Below, piece by piece: positions 55,923-64,000 of a stretch of DNA of 64,000 nucleotides. Source of the stretch: Buddleja alternifolia (taxonomy: Eukaryota; Streptophyta; Magnoliopsida; Lamiales; Scrophulariaceae); the NCBI GenBank assembly GCA_019426215.1, contig CM033408.1, forward strand, positions 9,799,077-9,863,076, written 5' to 3'. How positions within the stretch are numbered: position 1 is the stretch's first letter; each line of letters begins with the position of its first letter. The translations under genes were made by a program, and so were the position numbers. The notes under the pieces are model-generated. The model was not told the DNA's origin, did no database searches, and saw only the letters and a program-made list of their open reading frames with translations.

Positions 55923-57444
55923 TGTTAGGAAATTTCATGTTAGATGTTTTGATGATGACAAAATAGGATTCTATGTTAGACCCCAAATATAATGTAAGTT
56001 TCTGTTTTCATAGATCTATGTATAAGCGTTTGAAAACATGTAATTTTGTTAAGCTTGTAATTTTTATCTTTGTAGATTTTAGACTAAGTATTAGATACTG
56101 AATCGCTAATAGAATTCTAGGTGAGTCTATTAGAGAAAAAGTTGAAGATCAGGGTCTGAATTCAAATAAAGATGAAGATTTGTTCTTAACGACTGTCAAA
56201 CGCTAAAGGACTATTTCAGGATATATGGATCAAGCGTTCAAAGCATTCTAGCGATCTGTATTAGATTCACCTGAAATAAATCCTCAAGCCATGAAGGATT
56301 TAAATGCAATCATTCAACGGACATTTATTTCCAACGAGAAATAAATTCAAATGCATTAAATGTCTGATAAGTGCATTAAATGTGATAAGCCAATATGACT
56401 TGTGGACAAACCACCGTTTGATTAGACTGTCAGAACTTTAGAGTTCTAGATGCTCCCGTCCAATCGGAACCAGCAGAATTTCAGGAATGTCAAAGAAAAG
56501 GTATAATCACGTGCCGCGTGAAAGGCAGGCCCCTACATGTGTCAAACAGACATAATTCCATGAAAATGCCTATACATACCTTACCTACAGCAAACCCTAA
56601 AAAGTTACACACACTAAAAGAGATACATACATACATGCACAAAAAAACCTTGCTAAGATTCTCTTTCAAAGAAAAAGCTTAGAAACTCCATAGCCAAAAT
56701 CTTTCAAGCTTTTTACATACATTCCTCACAGTCACAAATATCTCAAACATCTTCCAAAGAAGAAACCTAAATTCTTACTGAGATATTCCAAGTTGTTTGA
56801 TCTTTCCAAAAACAAACAAACCCATGTGATAAAACCCTTAACCTTTCATATGAGTGAGAAAGCTGTTGAAACCCCTTACAGACAGTATTTCTGAGTGAGA
56901 GATGCTTGTAGAAGACGATCTTCATTGGTGCTGAAATCTTTGTGATCAAGGAGCCCGAGATCATTTTCACCTCTTTACTATCTTGTAGAAGATTCTGTGT
57001 GATTCTTTGATAATCAACTTAGTAGATTTCCTCCAAGTGAAAAAGGAGAAGAATGACGTAGCTGGGATTACATCACCCAGTGAACCTTATATATCTTGTG
57101 TCATTTACTTTCATTATTGTCTTGTTTTACATTATTTTATCTATTCTGAAAGACAAGCTAATTTGCTAAGCGACTATTTATTTAAACAAAAATGAACGCT
57201 AAAGCTTTAAAATCATTTCCGCTGTGCTAACCCTGTTTAAGTGATCTAAGCATTACCCTACTTTGGTAAATTGCCGAAATCACTAAGTCTAAGTTATCTT
57301 TACTGTAGCGTCTGACCCAAGCGCTCAGCTTCCTAAGCGTTCTAACCTTTAAAAGTGATACGAACTTTTTGAAGTCGAAAAAGACTTCAGGGTCTATTCA
57401 ACCCCCCCTTTCTAGACCCTTTCATATGCCACTTGGGACCAACA
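55923..57444 (+). repeat. 5' LTR of element E (1522 bp)
   Basis: It begins TGTTAGGAAATTTCATG and ends CACTTGGGACCAACA. It is related to 60951-62513 and, inverted, 2068-3953. Confidence 0.85.
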
Positions 57445-57459
57445 AGTGGTATCAGAGCG
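57445..57459 (+). promoter_or_regulatory. Primer-binding site (initiator tRNA-Met) of element E
   Basis: AGTGGTATCAGAGCG follows the LTR directly and matches the tRNA-Met site. Confidence 0.85.
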
Positions 57460-57560
57460 ATTGAAGTAGAAACCTAAGTGTTTCCAAGCGTAACTGCTTG
57501 TTTAGATCCATTTTTTTTCTAAACTTAGTCGCTTTAAAATTTTCTCTTAAACATCTCATT

Positions 57561-59790
57561 ATGGATTTTAATAAAATGCCTAAGTTGGTAGAGTCAAACT
57601 ATGATTCTTCGAAACTTAGAGCATTCGCGTACTTATGTTCTTGCGATAATGAAATGTGTGATGTAATTTCAGATGGCCCCATTAAGATCATGAAAGTGAT
57701 AACTCGAGCACCTGAAGCTGACGAAGCCACTCCAGATGGATATGTCAGAAACCAAAGTTAGAATGGACGCCAGATGATCAGAAAAGAGAAAATCTAGATA
57801 ATGTTGGGCGAAGTGTACTATACTCAGCGTTAGGAGACAATGATGCATTGTTCAACAAAATCAAGCAATGTAAGTCTTCGGAAGAGATATGGGATAAGTT
57901 GGCTATTGTGTGTGAAGGTTCAGCACAAATGAAGGAGAACAAGCTCTCCATAGCCATGAAAAGATTCGAGCATTTCAAGATGCAGACCAATGAGACGCTA
58001 GAACAATTGGACGCAAGGTTCACTTTGCTCATCACAGAGTTAGATTCATTAGACAAGGAATTGACCAACAAGGAAATGGTCAATAAGATTTTCAGAAGTC
58101 TTCCAAGCAAGTATTTAATTAAGACTGTTGCTAGGAAAGAATCACAGACTTTGGAGACGCTTACTCCAGAACATGTGTTTTCAGAATTAAAGGCATTTGA
58201 GTTCGAATTAGGTGAAGTCACATCGACTTCAGCGACTGAATCAGGAGCATTAATCGCTACCACCAAAAGAAAGGGTAAAACGATTAGTGAGGTGAAAGTA
58301 ACAGAATCACATGAAGAAAAAGAGATGACTTTATTGGTCAAGAAATTCAAGAAATTTCTAAGATATGAAAAGAGAAATCCTATTGGACAAACTTCATTTC
58401 AAACTCCTTCCCCAACACCAGCGCCTCAATATCAAGAGCCAGTATATTCTACACCTCAACCATTAGCACCAGTTCCTTATCAAGTGCCTACAACTCCTAC
58501 TTAGAATCTCTCAACGCCAGTCATTTCAAAGTGATTAACCACTGAACAGAAAATTAAAATTAATTTGTGTTATAATTGCAGGAAACCAGGGCACTACAGG
58601 TAAATTGCCCTTATCCAAATGTGTCTAAGCCCACAAGGCAAAACTATGTGGATAGAAACCAATTCAGGAGCAACCTACGCCAACAAGGTTTGCTAGTGGA
58701 ATCTGAACCATTCTCCACACCTGAAGAGGATTTGGAATCATCAGATGAAAGTAGTGATGATGAGCCAACAAGCGACTCAGCGTTGATTTGTCTCATGGCA
58801 AGAGATGATGAAGCATTTGACGATTCGCTACCAGAGGTAACCACTGAATTATCTCACCCTCTTTCTTATGATGAATTACTTTACAAAGTTAATGAATGTT
58901 ATAAAGATTGTCAAGATGCCGCCAAAATATATCAAAATGACCTCACTATTATCTTACACTCAAAACTGATAAAGTAACGCTCAAAGCAGAGTTGCAAGTA
59001 CAACAACAATGCATTGAGAAGAACCGATCGCTTGAGAGTGAGATTACTCAATTAAAAAGCGATCTTGATATAATAGTCAAGAGAGAAGCTAATCTGATCG
59101 CTAGACTTGCTAAATCAGAGCAGCTCGTCTCATCATTATCAAAAGTTTCAAGAAAGTTGGATAATGTGACTGAGGTAACAAGAATGTTTGGTGAAAAGAC
59201 CGGTTTAGGATGCAATAAATTCGGTAAACAACCAAATAAATCTAATGTTGTGGCGAATAACAAAGGAAAGGGTGTTTTCTTTGTTGAGAAAGGTTCACAA
59301 AGTTAAATGCTGAATGAACCAAGCGACAATGGTACGAGGCCAAATGAGAAAGCCAAAGCTGACTCAGGCAAGGGTAAGGCAAAGGCAAATGATTCACAAA
59401 GAAATGTTCATCCAAATGCTCAAAAGGCTAAGGGTAAACCTAACCACTATGAATCAAGCGCTAAGCGTCCAGCACCAAAAGTGCAACCCAAGCCAGCGCC
59501 AAGGAAATACCAGCGTCAATATCCAAGGCAATCAAGATCATATTATCGTTACTATGATGATTATGATTATGATTACTATTATAATCGAGGATATTATTAT
59601 ACACCCAAAAAGTACACACAACACAAGGTGAACAAAATGCACACATAACACAATGTGAAACCCAAGAAGGCCAGTATTCCTACAAAGAAGACTGGGCAAA
59701 TATGGGTTCCTAAAGTTTTAATTCAAACCAAAGTCACTAACAATGAAGGACCCAAGAAAACATGGGTACCTAAGAAGAATTAGAACTGTC
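57561..59790 (+). pseudogene. gag: gag of element E
   Basis: The ATG at 57561 gives MDFNKMPKLVESNYDSSKLR and CSCDNEMCDVISDGPIKIMK. A frameshift near 57745 moves the reading to another frame (EIWDKLAIVCEGSAQMKENK), which runs to a TAG at 58502. The zinc knuckle CYNCRKPGHYR (about 58568-58600) loses its last Cys to another frameshift; NCPYPN continues in the new frame. Then come acidic (EDLESSDESSDDEPTSDSA), coiled-coil (MQVQQQCIEKNRSLESEITQ) and basic Lys/Gln/Tyr-rich parts separated by stops. The tail has repeated WVPK phrases, typical of the Sirevirus link between gag and protease. Element D carries the same N-terminus. Confidence 0.75.
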
Positions 59791-59795
59791 CTTAA

Positions 59796-60950
59796 ATGCA
59801 GATACCTAGAGCCAACACCGATACTTCAGTTTGGTACATCGATAGTGGGTCATCAAGGCATATGACTGGATCAAAGGATCTTTTGGTCAACTATCGAGCT
59901 ACCAACGGGCCTCAAGTTATATTCGGTGATAACTCCAAAGGTAAAACTAAAGGTATAGGTATCATGCATAGGGGGAACATCATGATTAGTGATGTATATT
60001 ATGTTGAGGGTCTTAAGCATAATTTGTTAAGCATTAGTCAATTTTGTGATAAAGGCTTTGAAGTAAAATTTTCAAGCGATTACTGCTATGTTACGACGCT
60101 AAGACTAAGTCTACTAAACTAAGAGGGAAAAGAACAGACAATGTGTATTTAGTAGATTGAGATTCTACAATTGATAACAACCCCACATGCTTTGTTGCCA
60201 AAAGTCAAAATGAATTGGGTTGGTTATGGCATAGAAAAATGAATCACCTCAACTTTAAGGCAATCTCTCAGTTAATATCGCTAAATCTATTAGAGGGATT
60301 ACCTAAGGGTTCCTTTCAAAAAAATCGCTTATGTGATGCATGTCAAATGGGTAAACAAGTTAAATCATCTTTTAAGAAGAAACCATGCCTATCTATTTCT
60401 AGAGTTCTTGAACTATTGCATCTAGATTTGTTTGGTCCTATTCAAATCATGAGTGTTAGTGGTAAAAAGTACTCTCTAGTAATAGTTGATGATTTCTCTC
60501 GCTATATGTGTGTAGAATTCCTAGCGACCAAAGATGAAACTAGTGTCAAGCTCACATCGCTAATCCGTCAATTACAAACTTCAAAAGATTTAAAGGTGAC
60601 GAGAGTTAGAAGCGATAGAGGAATTGAATTTACTAACTCATTTGTTGAGAAGTTTTGTATAGACTTTGGGATACTTCATGAGTATTCTTTTCCTAGAACA
60701 CCTCAACAGAATAGAGTAGCCGAGCGACGGAACAGAACGCTTAAAGAAGCCGCTAGGACGATGCTTGCAGAGTCTAAGCTACCTCAAAGGTTTTGGGTTG
60801 AAGCTATCAATACCGCTTGCTACACTCAGAACCGGTGTATGATCAACAAGCAACATGAGAAGACTCCATATGAGTTGTGGAAGGACGTAAACCTAACGTT
60901 TTATATTTTCATGTATTTGGTTCAAAATGTTTCATTCATAACAATGGACC
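59796..60950 (+). pseudogene. pol: Protease, pre-integrase and integrase, element E (interrupted)
   Basis: The protease reads WYIDSGSSRHMTGSKDLL with the DSG active site intact, then a flap-like VIFGDNSKGKTKGIGI. A frameshift near 60090-60120 precedes the zinc-binding block WLWHRKMNHLNFKAISQLIS and CDACQMGKQVKSSF. Integrase has the first Asp in LLHLDLFGPI, the second in RVRSDRGIEFT and the Glu in QQNRVAERRNRTLKEAA, where the family's Gly is changed to Arg. Near 60890-60905 a further shift is needed to read FHVFGSKCFIHNNG. The frame is then cut by a solo LTR at 60951. Confidence 0.8.
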
Positions 60951-62513
60951 TGTTAGGAATTTCATATTAGATGTTTTGATGATGACAATTAGGACCTTTT
61001 GTTAGACCCCAAAATATGTAAGTTTATTTTTCAGCTTTGAAGCGTTAGATTTGTAATAGGCTTTATTTTATTTTTATTCTAGATTGTTAGGTTAAGTTAT
61101 CTTAGACTGAGCGTCTGATTTGTTCTGAGTGAGTTTATCAGAAGTAAAGTTTGAAGACTCAAGCGCCTGAAGTCTGAATAAAGATGATGATTCCAAGAGT
61201 CTAGAATGACCTGCTACTCCAAGCATCACCCTATAGGATAGAAGTGATTCAAGGTTGAATAAGCGTCTATCAATGACTAATTTCACCTGAATTTATTTCT
61301 AAGTTCAGAAGGAGTTTTAATACAAATATTCTCAAAGCATTAAATGCCAACGGGCATTTAATTCAAATTCATTAAATGCTGATAAGAGCATTAAATGTGA
61401 TAAGCACTTTCAGACGTACGGAGAAGCCACCCTATTGGACTGTCAACTATTCAAAGACTGCAGCACTAACTTTTGTGCAGCAGATTTTCAAGAAAAAGGA
61501 CAAAAGTTGTTCACTCGTGGAAGTGAGAGACACGGGCTCTTGCATGTGTCAAACGGACACTTTTTCCAAGAATGCCTATAAATAGGACTTCAACAACAAG
61601 CCAAATATACAGAGAACAATTATCAAGTCGAATTGTTGTTGCATTGAAGTCTCATTCCTCACAATCTCAGAAAAGCCAAAAACTTTCAAGAAAATATTCT
61701 CTTTGCTTTTCTTCAAATCCTGAGACAGTCAACCAATATCTCAAACACTCTTTTCAGAGAAACCCACATTACTACTGAAATATTCCTAGTTGTTTGAACT
61801 TTATCAAAATCAAACAAACCATTTAGAAAAACCCCTATCCAAGCCTCGCGATCTGTGTGAAGTTGAAGTTGGATACTTGCCATATTTCTGGGTGAAAGAA
61901 GCAAGGGGAATGAAGTGATTTGGAGCAGAAATCTGTGTGATCAAGGAGCTCGAGTCATTGACATCCATCTCTCCCTAATTTGTAGAAGATTCTGTGTGAT
62001 TCTTTGAGAATCATTTTAGTGGATTGCCTCCAAGTGTTCGAGGAGAAGAAGGACGTAGTTGGGATTACACCACCCAACGAACCTTACAAATATTGTTCTT
62101 TACTTTACTTTCAGCATTCATATTGTCATATCATAATCTGATAAAGTAAAACTTAATCAAACGCTAAGCAACTAAATACACTTTCTGTGACGCTAAAGCT
62201 TTAAAAGAGAAGACTCCAAAAATCATTCCGCTGTGCTAACACTAATCAAACAAGTGAACCATCAAACCTATTTGGTTGTAGTATTCAAGTCTTGAAATCT
62301 AAGTTACTTTCTAAAAACAGTCTTCATTAGACGCTTTACCAAAGCGCCTATATTTGAAGTGAACGCTTAAGTCAAGTGTTAAACACTTCAAGCGTCTACT
62401 TTTCAAGCGCCCAAAATCCTTTTTAATACGAATCTTTTGAAGTCGAAAAGACTTCAGGGTCTATTCAACTTTCCCCCCTTCTAGACCCTTTCGTATGCCA
62501 CTTGGGACCAACA
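60951..62513 (+). repeat. Solo LTR inside the integrase region of element E (1563 bp)
   Basis: It begins TGTTAGGAATTTCATATTAG and ends GGGACCAACA. An exact 5-bp duplication GGACC flanks it (60946-60950 and 62514-62518). It belongs to the same LTR family as elements D and E but is a separate insertion. The short frames inside it are not genes. Confidence 0.9.
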
Positions 62514-64000
62514 GGACCCCAAAGCCTAAAGACATTTGATCTTAAAGCAGATGAGGAAATCTTTCTAGGCTATGCCAAAAATGGAAAGAGTTTTCGCATC
62601 CTAAATAAGATCAAATCGAAGGTTGAAGAATCCATTCATGTTGTGTTTGATGATGCTAACCAAGAACCGAGTAAGGTTAATCTTGATGATGTAGGAATTG
62701 AAAATCTTACCCAACAAACGTCTCAAATCCATCTTGGTGATGACAGTAATGACGATGAGGATGACGTGATCTTTGTACCAATTCCTAAGGTTAGTCGTGA
62801 GGTTACCAAAGATGATAATGTCAGAATCGCTGATGATTATGAAGAGAATGATCATCAAGAGCAAATTGGAACTATGAATGATGCAGCGACTGCACCAGAG
62901 ATAAATGAGGGTCAAGCGATTGACAACCAAGAATCTCTCAACCCGTTCCAACCAGACCGTAAATGGCTTTGAGACTATCCATTAGAACTAGTAATTGGAG
63001 ATATTGGAGCACCTGTTAGAACTAGGTCCGCAATAATCAGTGAGGCCATGTTCGCAAGCTTCCTATCTCAAATAGAACCAAAGAAAGTGGATGAAGCGCT
63101 CAGTGATTCAAGTTGGGTAGAAGCAATGCAAGAAGAGCTTAACCAATTTGAGAGAAGCAAGGTTTGGACGCTAGTACCAAGACTAACTCACCAAGGAGTT
63201 ATTGGAACTAGATGAGTTTTTAGGAACAAGATGGATGAAGATGGCATTGTTATAAGAAACAACGCCAGATTAGTCGCTCTGGGTTATTGTCAAGAAGACG
63301 GTATTGATTTTGATGAGACATATGCCCCAGTAGCCCGTCTTGAAGCGATTAGGATGTTCCTAGCGTTTGCTGCATTCAACAAGTTCACAGTATACCAAAT
63401 GGACGTGAAGAGTGCTTTCCTGAATGGTAAACTCCAAGAAGAAGTCTATGTGGAGCAACCTACAGGACTCATCAACAACCATGGCAAAAGTATGGTCTAC
63501 AAATTGAATAAGGCACTCTATGGCCTTAAACAAGCACCAAGAGCATGGTATGACACTCTCTCTTTCTTTCTTATAGGTAAAGACTTTTCAAAAGGCAGCG
63601 TTGATACAAGGTTATTTAAAATTACCCATAATGAAGATATTCTCTTAGTCCAAATTTATGTTGATGATATTATATTTGGTTCTACTAATAAGCTATTGTG
63701 TGAGAAATTTTCAAAAATAATGCAAGATCAATTTGAAATGAGCATGATGGGTGAGTTAACTTTCTTATTAGGATTAGAAGTTAAACAACTCCCTAATGGC
63801 ATATTTATAAACCAAGCTAAATATACAAGAGATATGATAAAGAAATTTGGTATGGAAAACACATCATCTTCAAAAATTCCAATGAGCCAAACACTTAAGC
63901 TAGATAAAGATGAAAGTGGGAAGAAAATTGATATCACTAATTATAGAGGTATCATTGGATCACTTCTTTATCTTACCGCTAGTAGATTTGATATTATGTT
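62514..64000 (+). pseudogene. pol: Integrase end and reverse transcriptase, element E (runs off window)
   Basis: After the solo LTR the frame resumes with SLKTFDLKADEEIFLGYAKN, the C-terminal part of copia integrase, followed by an acidic linker. Stops lie at about 62970 (TGA) and 63213-63215 (TGA, at a conserved Trp in GTRWVFRNK-type context). Reverse transcriptase motifs follow: [55 protein letters not shown] and the catalytic box [12 protein letters not shown]. The text near the end ([16 protein letters not shown]) leads toward RNase H, which is beyond 64000. Confidence 0.8.

Larger units (their letters stand above)
55923..64000 (+). mobile_element. Element E: Sirevirus-like Ty1/copia, continues past the window
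   Basis: Order: 5' LTR (55923-57444), primer site, gag with a long Lys/Gln-rich extension, protease, integrase, a solo LTR (60951-62513) inserted in the integrase C-terminal region, then reverse transcriptase to the window end. The gag-to-protease spacing with repeated WVPK phrases, the lineage-typical integrase text and the long LTR fit the Sirevirus lineage. The left flank is GTTGA (55918-55922). Frameshifts and stops are frequent, so it is inactive. Confidence 0.8.

Overview
The window reads as nuclear DNA of a flowering plant, probably a eudicot. It is AT-rich, has GT-AG introns, and is dominated by plant-type LTR retrotransposons whose primer-binding sites match initiator tRNA-Met (Ty1/copia) or tRNA-Asp (Athila-like Ty3/gypsy). 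I find only two credible host genes. One, at 18271-20338 (+), has four short exons and encodes a small protein with one predicted membrane segment; it cannot be seen in any single reading frame. The other, at 34144-35004 (+), is a single-exon gene of the BYPASS1/DUF793 type. Nearly everything else is mobile DNA in several nested layers, most of it decayed.

Layout. 1-1420: 3' end of an Athila-like gypsy element, inserted into the gag gene of a minus-strand Sirevirus-like copia element (1421-3953). 3954-11726: an LTR-like sequence split by a non-autonomous gypsy element (A, 5959-11452, minus). 12360-14014: decayed gypsy gag. 14021-15318: copia LTR. 15319-23570: host gene 1, bracketed by two copies of one hAT-type MITE, with a Harbinger-type MITE just upstream. 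23579-27255: a 3.7-kb foldback element with an 8-bp target duplication, whose arms are inverted minisatellite arrays. 27370-31935: decayed minus-strand copia element (F) broken by another LTR. 31936-37387: MITEs and the BYPASS1-like gene. 37388-38127: a further LTR. 38224-54979: a copia element (B, plus) whose 5' LTR holds a complete non-autonomous gypsy element (C, 39695-45482) and whose 3' LTR holds a truncated gypsy LTR flanked by a 191-bp duplication. 54980-55922: unassigned. 55923-64000: a Sirevirus-like copia element (E, plus) running off the window, with a related solo LTR inside its integrase region.

The copia elements B and E retain gag, protease, integrase and reverse transcriptase motifs, and B also RNase H, but all are broken by stops and frameshifts. 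Many of the stops fall at conserved Trp codons (TGG to TGA/TAG), as expected from cytosine-methylation decay. Gypsy elements A and C have LTRs, primer sites and polypurine tracts but no pol; C keeps an open gag and A a gag-position ORF, so any movement would have depended on enzymes from another element. The most unusual structures are the giant foldback element, the short perfect palindromes in the LTRs of several gypsy families, the conserved non-coding 3' module with a second polypurine-like tract in A and C, and the 191-bp duplication around the truncated LTR in B.
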